Origin: Paraburkholderia unamae
GTDB taxonomy: Bacteria > Pseudomonadota > Gammaproteobacteria > Burkholderiales > Burkholderiaceae
Assembly (NCBI RefSeq): GCF_003268775.1
Contig: NZ_QLSU01000030.1
Span: forward strand, 1-64,000
Length of the DNA stretch: 64,000 nt
Reading direction: 5' to 3'
In this document: positions 25,630 to 33,907 of the stretch, in pieces
How positions within the stretch are numbered: position 1 is the stretch's first letter
Layout: each line of letters begins with the position of its first letter
Position numbers and translations under genes: made by a program
The notes under the pieces: generated by a model
Seen by the model: the letters and a program-made list of their open reading frames with translations, nothing else
The model's database searches: none
What the model was told of the DNA's origin: nothing

Positions 25630-25882
25630 CTATTTTGCCGTGGCCGCGCCCGCCGGCTCGCGGCGCAGCATATTGTCGTCGGTGGGCTTGCGGGGCTTTT
25701 TCACGGGCATGGGGTCCGGGTTTGACGCGCTCAGCGCGTCCGAAGCGGAATGCGGCGGTTTCGCCATCGGCGTGGAAGTCTGCGCCCGCGCGCCACCGGC
25801 GATGACCGCGGCGATGGCGGCGATGACGGCAGCGGCGCAATGGCAATATCGTATCGCAAGCGCGCGCGGTGCGGGTTCATGA
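25630..25882 (-). pseudogene. Small secreted protein, apparently frameshifted near its start
   Basis: The body in one frame reads as a good signal peptide (IRYCHCAAAVIAAIAAVIAGGARAQ) plus a short Pro/Lys-rich mature part, but it has no start codon close by. In another frame an ATG at 25882, five bases after an AGGAG site, reads MNPHRAR and then leaves the signal-peptide frame. A change of two bases in the CGCGCGCG tract at about 25861-25868 would join them into one normal secreted protein. So this is either a real frameshift, a slippage site, or a sequencing error. Confidence 0.5.
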
Positions 25883-25969
25883 ATGCTCCTGTGTTCTGCC
25901 CGGGGCCAGCGTAGCGAATTGCGTGCCTGGGCATCGCGGGCATAGCTTATGCGTGCGCGGCGCGCGAGG

Positions 25970-27676
25970 CTATTTCTTCGCGGCGAACGCATCGCCGATC
26001 TGCCGTGCGCGCTTGACCTCGTCGCTGTGCAGGTAAATGGAAGTCGTCGAAACCGACGCGTGGCGCAGGTTGTCGCGCACGGTCGTCAGCTCCGCGCCGC
26101 GGCCCAGCGCGTGCGTGGCGTGCGTGTGGCGCATCCAGTGCGGGCTCGCGCGGCGCAGCTTTTCGGCGAGGGGCGGGTGGTCGGCCTCGATCGCATCTGC
26201 CGCGAGACGGAAGAAGCGCCGCAACACGCCCCATAGCCGCACGCTGCTGATGGCCGCGCCGCTGTCGGCATCGAGGTTGCCGATGATCGGTGTTTCCGGG
26301 CGCCAGCGCGCCTGCGTGACCGGCAGCCCGCGCTCGGCCAGATAGTGCGCGAGCGCCTCCCACGCGAGCGGCGGCAGCGCGACGCGCGCCACCTTGCCGC
26401 CTTTGCCCGTCACGCGCAGCCAATGATCGCCGCGCACATCCGTTTCCACGTGGCCGAGCGTGCCGCCCACCAGTTCGCTCGCGCGCAACCCCGTTGCATA
26501 GCCGAAGTCGAGCAGGAATCGCAGTCGCTGCGCGGCGGGCGCGGCCCAGCCGTACGACCATTCCAGGCCGTCGGCGATGGTGCGTGTCAACGCCCATTCG
26601 CCTTCGGTAAAGGCGTGCGAGGTGTCGAGCACCGACGCAGCGTTGCCGCCGCGCACCTTCACGCCTGCGAACGGATTGGCAAGCACATAGCGCTGCTCGA
26701 CGAGCCAGCGGAACAGCGCGCCGAGCACCGTCAGCGCATGCGCGACCGAGCGCGCGGCAAGACTGCCGTTGAACGGCCGCCATTCCGGCGACGTGCGCGC
26801 CCGCACCGGCCCGACCCAACGGCCGCGCGGCGACGGATGGCGCAGGAACGCGCGATAGGCGAGCGCATCTTCGGTGGTGAGCGAGGACAGCGCGCGGCCG
26901 CGTTCGACGATCGCCCAGAGAATCAGGCGCTCGGCCTCCTTGCGGTAGGTGCGCTTCGTGGCGGGCGTTTCATGGAGTGCCAGCCAGGTCTGCACGGCCT
27001 CGTAGTCGTTGGAGGCGTCGAGCGTGCAGGTCGCGCGCGGCGCGCGGAACGTGCCTTCGGAGCCGTCCACCTCGTGTGGCAGCTTCAGCGTTTCCCACGG
27101 CGCGATGTCGCCGCGCTGGCTCGCCACCACGAGCGCGCGAGCCTTTTCGGTGAGCGCGGGCCAGGCGGCGAAGAACGCCTCGATGGCGCGCGCGCTCGCG
27201 GCGCCCAGTCCCGGCACGGCCTTCCACCATTGGCGCCGGCGCGGGATGCGCACCGTGAGGTCGGCTAGGGTGGTGATGCCGTGCGCGTGCAGCACGCGTA
27301 CGGCGCGCGGGGCGAACCACTGCGCAATTTCATCGGCGATTTGCGGTTCGGGCGCTTTTGCGCCGCGCAAGGCTTCGACGGCCTGCGCCACGGCTTTGGC
27401 GTGCTGGATGCGTTCATCCACGGGATGCGCGAGCAGTGCCGCGAGATCGTCGCGATGCGCGGCGCGTGCGATGGCTTGCAAGCGCCGCCGGATGCGGCCG
27501 AGCACGCCGCGCGCCGATTTCCCGTCGCCGAGCGCGGCGGGCAGATAACGCGCCACGGCTTGCCTCACCGGCAGCCCTTCATACCAGGCACGCAGCACGG
27601 CGAGTTCATCTGCGTCGGGAAAACCGGCCGAGGAGGACGGGGCGGGGGCGGGCAGTGGGATGGGGCGCGATTTCAT
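25970..27676 (-). CDS. Tyrosine recombinase (phage integrase family) with long N-terminal DNA-binding part
   Basis: 568 residues, much longer than XerC/D (~300). The C-terminal catalytic domain has the full active site: R398 (GLRASEL), K425 or K428, H513 and R516 (HWMRHTH), H539 (LRHASV), and nucleophile Y548 (SIYLH). A core-binding SAM-like region is at about 220-330. The N-terminal ~200 residues include a helix-hairpin-helix-like segment (VPGLGAASARAIEAFF, about 154-169). There are no other phage genes or tRNA nearby. It may be a housekeeping recombinase of a secondary replicon or a relic of an element; which one cannot be told here. Confidence 0.9.
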   Translation of the reverse strand: MKSRPIPLPAPAPSSSAGFPDADELAVLRAWYEGLPVRQAVARYLPAALGDGKSARGVLGRIRRRLQAIARAAHRDDLAALLAHPVDERIQHAKAVAQAVEALRGAKAPEPQIADEIAQWFAPRAVRVLHAHGITTLADLTVRIPRRRQWWKAVPGLGAASARAIEAFFAAWPALTEKARALVVASQRGDIAPWETLKLPHEVDGSEGTFRAPRATCTLDASNDYEAVQTWLALHETPATKRTYRKEAERLILWAIVERGRALSSLTTEDALAYRAFLRHPSPRGRWVGPVRARTSPEWRPFNGSLAARSVAHALTVLGALFRWLVEQRYVLANPFAGVKVRGGNAASVLDTSHAFTEGEWALTRTIADGLEWSYGWAAPAAQRLRFLLDFGYATGLRASELVGGTLGHVETDVRGDHWLRVTGKGGKVARVALPPLAWEALAHYLAERGLPVTQARWRPETPIIGNLDADSGAAISSVRLWGVLRRFFRLAADAIEADHPPLAEKLRRASPHWMRHTHATHALGRGAELTTVRDNLRHASVSTTSIYLHSDEVKRARQIGDAFAAKK

Positions 27677-27945
27677 GGTGGATAGTTTACAACATGAATG
27701 AGTGCCTTATGATAATCAGGCTTATCTAAATGGACGCACTGTGCGTTGAGTTTTGGAGAATCATGGACTCTGGCTGGTCGCGCTATATGGCGTTGGGCGG
27801 GCAGCGGCGAGGCCGAAGGCATTCCTTGCACGATAGGTCTACGGTCTATCGGTTGCGCCGGAGATTGCTGGGACAGTCAATTGCGGGATAGGTAGAGGAT
27901 AGCCGCGCCGATAATCACGTACTCCACAAACACGCTTTGCCTCCT
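27677..27945. other. Intergenic region, no gene seen
   Basis: 269 bp between the divergent recombinase and the split gene. AT-rich near 27700-27730 (ATGATAATCAGGCTTATC), a likely promoter area; the remainder shows no feature. Confidence 0.35.
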
Positions 27946-28604
27946 ATGCGCTCAGATGACAAAACGCTCGCAATGGATGCCGTCGAATCTGATCGGCTGT
28001 GGAGCCCGATTCATGACTATCCTGCCTGGGGAGTGAAGCAGGGGCACGGGAGCTTTCTCACGCTCGAATTCGGTCAGCCTGAGCTTCGCATTCGCGAACC
28101 CGTGGTCGCGCCGCCCGACGCCAGCGCAAAAACAAGAGCGCGATGTGCCCGAAGGCTGGTCACCGTGACGGGCCATTGGCATCTCTGGATATATTGCTGC
28201 AATTGGCAAATCACACTCAACGGCACTTTGGCCGCTCATAGTGAATCACCTGACGGCCGTATCGCCTTCGCCGCTTCGCGACTTGACGGGCAAAGCTGGT
28301 CGCTGTGACGCGTGACACCCACGTTGGGGCATGGGCGTTTTCCTTTGATCTTGGCGGCATGCTGCGGACATCGCCATACAGGGATGATCCGACGGTCGAA
28401 CAGTGGTATCTCTTTGATCGAGGTACTGGCAATGTTCTATCGGTTCGCGCTGACGACTTCGCTTCATATGGCCCTGGTTGCCTTGACCCGCGAGAAGAGA
28501 ACTGGATTCCGCTGTGGACGGTGCCGCGCCAGGCGCACGATTCATTGCCCGCGGCCGGCAGCGGGCATGTCAAATCATCCGGTGGGGAGCAGGATCCCGT
28601 GTAA
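27946..28604 (+). pseudogene. Unknown protein split by a probable frameshift
   Basis: Two overlapping frames (27946-28308 and 28305-28604) together look like one protein. The first has GHWHLWIYCCNWQITLNGTLAAHSESPDGRIAFAASRLDGQ and ends just after it. The second starts at a GTG that overlaps the stop and continues with FDLGGMLRTSPY, QWYLFDRGTGNVLSVRADD and IPLW. The pattern (Trp core, 'DGRI..A...LDGQ', then 'FDLGG.L' and a final Trp block) resembles one small beta-rich domain seen in many bacteria. A one-base indel near 28295-28310 would join the halves. Function unknown; two coupled genes is the alternative. Confidence 0.5.
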
Positions 28605-28723
28605 CGGCGAACGGTAGATCAGTTCCACTGTTTCAGCTTCGAACATAAGACTCGACTCCCTCGATTTCAGCGCCTTTGTGTCTTATTCGCGTACGCCAGC
28701 CGTCCGGGCCACATCACCTCGGA

Positions 28724-29692
28724 TCAGGCACCGTAGCTCATTGGTTGTCCATACCATTCGCTTCGCTTAAGGAACTGCGCCCAGGTCAAAGCGTCAGGAT
28801 CGATCTTTCGGCTCCATTCCAGATCGCGCTGGGGGGCGTAGTAGCCGTATTCGACCGCGTACTCAACCATCCCCACCAGTTCACGCACAACGTATTCACT
28901 GGTGCCGAATGCGGGGAAGTGCCGCAGCAGCTCGTCACGCGAGTAGGCCGAGGCATACTGCGCCTTCTGTCCTGCCACGCGGGCGAACGTGTCCACCATT
29001 TGCCGCGCGGTCAGGATCTCGCCGATCACGGGCAGGGCCTTGCCTGCGTATTGCTCCGGATGGTCGAATATTTCCAGCACTGCGGGGCCGGCCGCAGTGA
29101 GCGGGTCCACGAATGGCATGGGCACGTCCGGCGGCAAGTAGATGGCGAAGATCAGGCTGCCATCGGCGCCGCGCCGGGGCACGTAGTACTCCAGGAAGTT
29201 GCTGTAAAAGAACGCCAGATAGATGAAAGTGCTGCGCAGCGACAGCGTGCGGATATGCGCTTCCACCCGCGCCTTCTCAGTAAAATGCGGCGCCCACTTG
29301 CAGCCGCCGGTGCGTTCCTCGACGTTTTCCAGACCGCTCCACACGACATGTTGCACGCCTGCGGCGCACGCCGCATCGGCAAGCTCGCGACCCAGCGCCA
29401 GCTCGGGCTGACCAGGGGGCGGCATCGGTGTGGTCGGCGGCGTCATCAGGAAGGCGCCGTGAGAGCCACGCATCGCCGCGGTGAACTCGGCTTGACGACC
29501 CAGCTCCAGCGCAACCGTGACGATCTCGGCGCCTTGCTCGGCCAGGTGGCGCATCGGTGCGCTGTCCGCACGCCGGGAGAGCGCACGCACCCGGTAGCGT
29601 CCACTGGCCAGCAAAGCCGTAGCCACGCTGCGGCCCTGTTTGCTGGACGCACCGACCACGGTGATCAAAGGTCTTTGTGAACTGCTGGACAT
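28724..29692 (-). CDS. NmrA-family NAD(P)-binding protein
   Basis: 322 residues. Rossmann fold of the atypical SDR/NmrA group: ITVVGASSKQGRSVATALL nucleotide-binding loop at about residues 10-28, GVQHVVWSGLENVEE, and a C-terminal part with VDPLTAAGPAVLEIF. Such proteins are redox sensors or quinone/isoflavone-type reductases. Divergent from a LysR gene, 110 bp apart, which probably regulates it. Substrate unknown. Confidence 0.88.
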   Translation of the reverse strand: MSSSSQRPLITVVGASSKQGRSVATALLASGRYRVRALSRRADSAPMRHLAEQGAEIVTVALELGRQAEFTAAMRGSHGAFLMTPPTTPMPPPGQPELALGRELADAACAAGVQHVVWSGLENVEERTGGCKWAPHFTEKARVEAHIRTLSLRSTFIYLAFFYSNFLEYYVPRRGADGSLIFAIYLPPDVPMPFVDPLTAAGPAVLEIFDHPEQYAGKALPVIGEILTARQMVDTFARVAGQKAQYASAYSRDELLRHFPAFGTSEYVVRELVGMVEYAVEYGYYAPQRDLEWSRKIDPDALTWAQFLKRSEWYGQPMSYGA

Positions 29693-29802
29693 GCGGTTTC
29701 TCCGAATATGGGCGAGCCGTTCGCGCTCGCGAATCAGCCCCTAGTCTCGGTCGGTGGCGGGTATATGTAAAATTGGGATTCTTTTGACCCACTATCCGTT
29801 CC

Positions 29803-30699
29803 ATGGATACCACACGTCTGGATCTCAATCTGCTGGTCACGCTGGAAGCCCTGCTGGTGGAGCAGAACGTCACCAGGGCGGCGAGCCGCCTGCACCTGAG
29901 TCAGCCGGCGGTGAGCGCGCAGCTAAGCCGCTTGCGCGATCTATTCGACGACCCGCTGCTGATTCCGGCGCAACGAGGCATGACGCCCACGGCCAAGGCG
30001 CTGGAGTTGTTGGACCCGCTGCGTCAGGCACTCGACCAGGTCCGCGCCACGGTGACCCGGCACAGTGATTTCGACCACGAGCGGGCGAGTCTAACGGTGG
30101 TCATCGCCTGCACCGACTACCTTCAGGTTGCGCTGGTTCAGCCGCTGGTGCTTCGGCTGCGCAAACTGGCACCCGGCGTGCGCGTGGCACTGCGCAGCCT
30201 GGACATCCCGCAGTTGGAGGCGCAGCTGGCGCGTGGCGAAGTGGACCTTGCGCTGATGACGCAGAGCGCGGCAGCGCCTCGTCTGCGCACGCGACATCTG
30301 TTCGACGAGCGCTATGTGCTGATCGGTCGACACGGCCATCCAGGGCTACGCGAAAGCATCACCGTGGCGCAGTTCTCCCAACTGGAGCACGTCATTGTGT
30401 CGTTGCGCGGCGGTGATTTCGTCACGCCGGTAGACGACGTGCTGGCCACGCTGGGACACCGGCGCAACGTGGTGCTATCGGCGTCGTCGTTCCTGTTCCT
30501 GCCGGAGATCGTGTCGCAATCGGACTTCGTCGCGCTGGTGCCCCAACGGTTGGTGCGCGATCGCACCAGTCAGTTGCAGATTGTCGAATGCCCGTTTCCA
30601 GTGGAAGGATTCGAAGTGGGTATGGTGTGGCACGAGCGTAACCACACCCACAATGGCCAGCGCTGGGTGCGCGAAGCGCTGATAGCGGCTTCAAACTGA
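29803..30699 (+). CDS. LysR-family regulator, divergent from nmrA-like gene
   Basis: 298 residues. HTH at about 5-65 (LDLNLLVTLEALLVEQNVTRAASRLHLSQPAVSAQLSRLRDLF) of the NodD/PcpR-like branch, with the typical DDPLL and PTAKALEL segments. An effector domain follows (VVIACTDYLQVALVQPL). Likely activates or represses the divergent NAD(P)-binding protein gene. Inducer unknown. Confidence 0.9.
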   Translation: MDTTRLDLNLLVTLEALLVEQNVTRAASRLHLSQPAVSAQLSRLRDLFDDPLLIPAQRGMTPTAKALELLDPLRQALDQVRATVTRHSDFDHERASLTVVIACTDYLQVALVQPLVLRLRKLAPGVRVALRSLDIPQLEAQLARGEVDLALMTQSAAAPRLRTRHLFDERYVLIGRHGHPGLRESITVAQFSQLEHVIVSLRGGDFVTPVDDVLATLGHRRNVVLSASSFLFLPEIVSQSDFVALVPQRLVRDRTSQLQIVECPFPVEGFEVGMVWHERNHTHNGQRWVREALIAASN

Positions 30700-30754
30700 C
30701 CTCGAAGCGTAAGGCTCCGCTCAGTCTGGAACAGGAACATCCATGGATAGGCGC

Positions 30755-30790
30755 CACATCGAGGCGCTACATCGAGGCCCCACATCGCGA
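30755..30790. repeat. Period-13 short repeat
   Basis: Three CACATC/TACATC-led units at about 30755, 30768 and 30781; the first two share ACATCGAGGC and the third is degenerate. The region between the LysR gene and the small membrane protein gene (30700-30886) holds no gene that could be supported. Confidence 0.5.
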
Positions 30791-30886
30791 TGCCGGCCGC
30801 CCGCGAGGTTGGCAACCGGATCGAAGGTCGCGCCACGCGCGCCCACTGGCGCTGGCGAGCGCCAACGCGAGCAGGCGGCAAGCGTT

Positions 30887-31177
30887 TCAAGCGTCGGCTG
30901 CCTGCCAGACCAGCGCGACCGTTTGAAGCACGATCAGCGCGCGGGAAGTGGAGGTCCACACTGACTTTCGAACATTGGGCGCGCACCGCCAGGCACAGAC
31001 CATCCATAGAAACAGTCCTGCGGCGTAGAGCATCACAACGGCCAGCAACGCGAGTGTGGATACCTCGCGTTGCACACACGTACGCAGGATAAATCCGGCC
31101 GCGATGCCATAGGGCAGGCCGAATAGCCACCACACCTTCCATAACCGTTCCTCACCGCGCCATGCCTTCATGAACAT
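30887..31177 (-). CDS. Small inner-membrane protein
   Basis: 96 residues. N-terminal MKAWRGEERLWKVWWLFGLP segment, two or three hydrophobic helices (about 15-32, 39-60 and 74-93), and a CAWRCAPNV block between helices that is typical of a conserved family of small membrane proteins in proteobacteria. No function is known. The start has AGGTCAAC upstream, a weak ribosome site. Confidence 0.65.
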   Translation of the reverse strand: MFMKAWRGEERLWKVWWLFGLPYGIAAGFILRTCVQREVSTLALLAVVMLYAAGLFLWMVCAWRCAPNVRKSVWTSTSRALIVLQTVALVWQAADA

Positions 31178-31543
31178 GTTGACCTCTCGTGTGTAAGCGG
31201 CCCTCGATACTAATCCGATCTCAAAAGAATCCGTTGATACGCTGCCTGATTTTCGTTGTCGAGTTCAGGTAACGCTCCATCATGATGAGACAGGCGAGGC
31301 GGCACAGGACGGCCATATTCCTGGTCAAAGGACCGAACGGACGGAATGGAAATGAAGGAATGCAGACGATTTGAAGAGTGCGATCTCGCGGCGATGCAGA
31401 TTCGAACACCGGTTGATGGGCGCTAACGCCTGAGCGTATTCGCAGAAGGAGCGCAGAGTGAACGAAACGACCGCGCCCCAGCTTCGCCTGAGTCCGGCCG
31501 TCTTGCGCCGCATCACAGGCAAAGCCAAGGCACGCCACCGCCA
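31178..31543. other. Intergenic region, no supported gene
   Basis: 366 bp between the small membrane protein and gfa. A minus-strand peptide ending near 31222 (LTRNMAVLCRLACLIMMERYLN) looks vaguely like the tail of a DDE transposase but is too short to call. No terminator or RNA gene seen. Confidence 0.35.
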
Positions 31544-32119
31544 TCAAGCTTCCCGATAGGTCCCCTTGGCCCTGGCCGCCTGCGCGGCCAGAAGGTCCAT
31601 GAGCGGGGGGCTCAGGCAATCGTACGGCTCCAGGCCCTTATCGCGCAGCGTTTGACGCACATCGGCCATCGCCGAAGGCGGCGTGCCGCTCTCGATGATC
31701 GAGGAAACAAAGGCCGCGAATCCGGGGCCGTCCCAGCCGGCATCTTTCGAAAGCTCCGTGTGAATGAAGTCGAGACCGTAAAACGCGTGATCCTTGTTCT
31801 CGATGCGCCCATAAAGGTGCGTGCCGCACGCCGTGCAGGCGTGCCGCTGGATCACGGCCTTGTCGTCCACGACCTTCAGCTTTTCTCCGTGCGCCGTTAC
31901 CGTCACCTTGTCGCGCGGTACCACACCCACAACGGAGAACAGCGCGCCCGCGGGCTTCCAGCACTTGGTGCACCCGCAGGCGTGATTGAACGCCACCTGC
32001 GAGTCGATGCACACTTCGACCGGGTCTTGCGCGCACTGGCAACGCAACGTGCCGCCCGCGAAGTTTTCGGCGCCTTTCTGGATGCCGCGGTCAACCGTCG
32101 GATGAATAGCTGAGGCCAT
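31544..32119 (-). CDS. gfa: S-(hydroxymethyl)glutathione synthase (glutathione-dependent formaldehyde-activating enzyme)
   Basis: 191 residues, normal for Gfa. It speeds the condensation of formaldehyde with glutathione in the cytoplasm. Zinc-binding cysteines occur in LRCQC, NHACGCTKCWKPAGALFSVVGVVPRD and HACTACGTHLYGRIEN. The gene is 22 bp downstream of frmA on the same strand, so it is part of the frmR-frmA-gfa operon. The product feeds FrmA directly. Confidence 0.95.
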   Translation of the reverse strand: MASAIHPTVDRGIQKGAENFAGGTLRCQCAQDPVEVCIDSQVAFNHACGCTKCWKPAGALFSVVGVVPRDKVTVTAHGEKLKVVDDKAVIQRHACTACGTHLYGRIENKDHAFYGLDFIHTELSKDAGWDGPGFAAFVSSIIESGTPPSAMADVRQTLRDKGLEPYDCLSPPLMDLLAAQAARAKGTYREA

Positions 32120-32141
32120 GGTGTTTCTCCTTCCTTCAGTG

Positions 32142-33251
32142 TCAGTAATGAACGACTGTCCGGATCGATTTGCCTTCGTGCATCAAGTCGAACGCTTCAT
32201 TGATGCCTGCGAGCGGCTTCGTGTGCGTCACAAACGGTGCGAGCTGGATCTTGCCTTCCATCGCGTCTTCCACCATGCCCGGCAGCTGCGAGCGGCCCTT
32301 CACGCCGCCGAAGGCCGTGCCCAGCCAGCGGCGTCCGGTCACGAGCTGGAAGGGGCGGGTGGAGATTTCCTGACCCGCGCCCGCCACGCCGATGACCACC
32401 GACTGTCCCCAGCCGCGATGCGCGCATTCGAGCGCCGCGCGCATCACGTTGACGTTGCCGATGCATTCGAAGCTGTGATCCACGCCCCAGGTCGTCATGT
32501 CGACGATGACCTGCTGGATGGGCTTTTCGTGGTCCTTGGGGTTGACGCAGTCGGTGGCGCCGAAGGCGCGCGCCAGATCGAACTTGCCGGGGTTGGTGTC
32601 GACGGCGATGATGCGGCCCGCCTTGGCGAGCTTCGCGCCCTGGATCACGGCGAGGCCGATGCCGCCCAGCCCGAACACGGCGACGGTATCGCCTTCCTGC
32701 ACCTTGGCCGTGTTCTTCACCGCGCCGAGGCCCGTGGTCACGCCGCAGCCGAGCAGGCACACCTGTTCGGGGTTGGCTTGCGGGTTGATTTTGGCGAGCG
32801 ACACTTCGGCCACCACGGTGTATTCGCTGAACGTGGAGCAGCCCATGTAGTGATAAATGGGCTGGCCGTTGTAGCTGAAGCGGCTCGTGCCGTCGGGCAT
32901 GACGCCCTTGCCCTGGGTGGCGCGCACGGACACGCACAGGTTCGTCTTGCCGCTCTTGCAGAACAGACACTCGCCGCATTCCGCGGTGTAGAGCGGGATG
33001 ACGTGATCGCCGGGCTTGACGCTCGTCACGCCTTCGCCCACCTCGACGACGACGCCGGCGCCTTCGTGGCCGAGCACGACGGGGAAGAGGCCTTCGGGGT
33101 CGTCACCCGAAAGCGTGAAGGCATCGGTATGACACACGCCGGTATGCGTGATCTTCACCAGCACCTCGCCCTTGCGGGGCGGTTCGACGTCGATCTCGAC
33201 GATTTCGAGGGGCTTGCCCGGCGCAAACGCAACAGCAGCACGTGATTTCAT
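32142..33251 (-). CDS. frmA: S-(hydroxymethyl)glutathione dehydrogenase (class III alcohol dehydrogenase)
   Basis: 369 residues, the family length. Oxidises S-hydroxymethylglutathione with NAD+ to S-formylglutathione. Catalytic zinc site in GVCHTDAFTLSGDDPEG and GHEGAG; structural zinc cysteines in CGECLFCKSGKTNLC; nucleotide site VFGLGGIGLAVIQGAK. The ATG at 33251 gives MKSRAAVAF, the conserved start. Downstream of frmR by 54 bp. Provides a second formaldehyde route beside the H4MPT enzymes. An S-formylglutathione hydrolase gene (frmB) is not in the window. Confidence 0.97.
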   Translation of the reverse strand: MKSRAAVAFAPGKPLEIVEIDVEPPRKGEVLVKITHTGVCHTDAFTLSGDDPEGLFPVVLGHEGAGVVVEVGEGVTSVKPGDHVIPLYTAECGECLFCKSGKTNLCVSVRATQGKGVMPDGTSRFSYNGQPIYHYMGCSTFSEYTVVAEVSLAKINPQANPEQVCLLGCGVTTGLGAVKNTAKVQEGDTVAVFGLGGIGLAVIQGAKLAKAGRIIAVDTNPGKFDLARAFGATDCVNPKDHEKPIQQVIVDMTTWGVDHSFECIGNVNVMRAALECAHRGWGQSVVIGVAGAGQEISTRPFQLVTGRRWLGTAFGGVKGRSQLPGMVEDAMEGKIQLAPFVTHTKPLAGINEAFDLMHEGKSIRTVVHY

Positions 33252-33305
33252 AGCAGTCCTGTTAAAAAGAAGATCGAACAACCCGCTGCGGGTCCGCGCG
33301 GTGAA

Positions 33306-33581
33306 CTAGCGCAAATAGGTTCGAATCAGGGTTACGACATCGTCGATCGATCCGGGTGGCGTCTGCTCCGAGTCCGCGAGATGCGAGAACTCTTCGCGCA
33401 AATGGCTTTCGAGCACCCCGGCCATCACACCGTTGATCGCCCCCCGTATGGCCGCGAGTTGCTGGAGCACGGGTGCGCATTCGGCGCCTTCCACCAGGGC
33501 GCGCTCAAGCGCGTCGAGCTGGCCGCGAACCTTGCGCACGCGCGTCAAGACACGCTTCTTTTCTTCGGGGGAATGGGGCAT
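33306..33581 (-). CDS. frmR: Formaldehyde-responsive repressor FrmR
   Basis: 91 residues of the CsoR/RcnR/FrmR all-helical family. The sensor residues known from E. coli FrmR are conserved at the same numbers: Pro2, Cys35 (EGAEC) and His60 (LESH). Formaldehyde cross-links Pro2 and Cys35 and releases DNA. The ATG at 33581 was chosen because Pro2 must be exposed; a longer frame to 33755 would hide it and cover the operators. First gene of the operon, with two operators just upstream. Confidence 0.95.
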   Translation of the reverse strand: MPHSPEEKKRVLTRVRKVRGQLDALERALVEGAECAPVLQQLAAIRGAINGVMAGVLESHLREEFSHLADSEQTPPGSIDDVVTLIRTYLR

Positions 33582-33599
33582 GACAGGGTCGATTTCCGG

Positions 33600-33639
33600 A
33601 TACTGGTTGGCAGTATAGGTCAATACTGGCAGGGAGTAT
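33600..33639. promoter_or_regulatory. Two tandem FrmR-type operators
   Basis: Two inverted repeats ATACT-N7-AGTAT at 33600-33616 and 33623-33639, 23 bp centre to centre, 18-60 bp upstream of the frmR start. The spacers (GGTTGGC and GGCAGGG) are G-rich, as in CsoR/FrmR operators with AT-flanked G tracts. Autoregulation of the formaldehyde operon is the natural reading. Confidence 0.8.
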
Positions 33640-33799
33640 AGGTTTGCGCCATTGAAAATGATGTCGCCAAGGCGTTCAATCGCGCCGGATCGCAGACTGC
33701 GGCGGGCTCGACAAGCACAACGCGTGCGCAACGCCACAGGGTTAACCCGCTTCATTACGCCTTGTAGGCATCCACTTCAACGTGCTATCTTTCGCACTG

Positions 33800-33813
33800 T
33801 GTTACCGATAACA
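33800..33813. promoter_or_regulatory. LacI-type operator upstream of MFS transporter gene
   Basis: TGTTA-CCGA-TAACA, a perfect palindrome of the kind bound by GntR/IdnR-like LacI-family repressors. It lies 95 bp before the transporter start. No LacI gene is in the window, so the repressor would be encoded elsewhere. Confidence 0.6.
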
Positions 33814-33907
33814 AAATGTGTTCCACACAACCGGTAGCGTGCGCAAATCCGCGCCCAAAGCGGGTGCATGCGGCATGCCGCCATTTCGAATCAAACTGGA
33901 GGAGACA

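Noticed and set aside
31221..31619. Minus-strand frame with a transposase-like tail
   Set aside because: Only about 25 residues look suggestive, the rest overlaps the gfa end; too little to call an insertion sequence.
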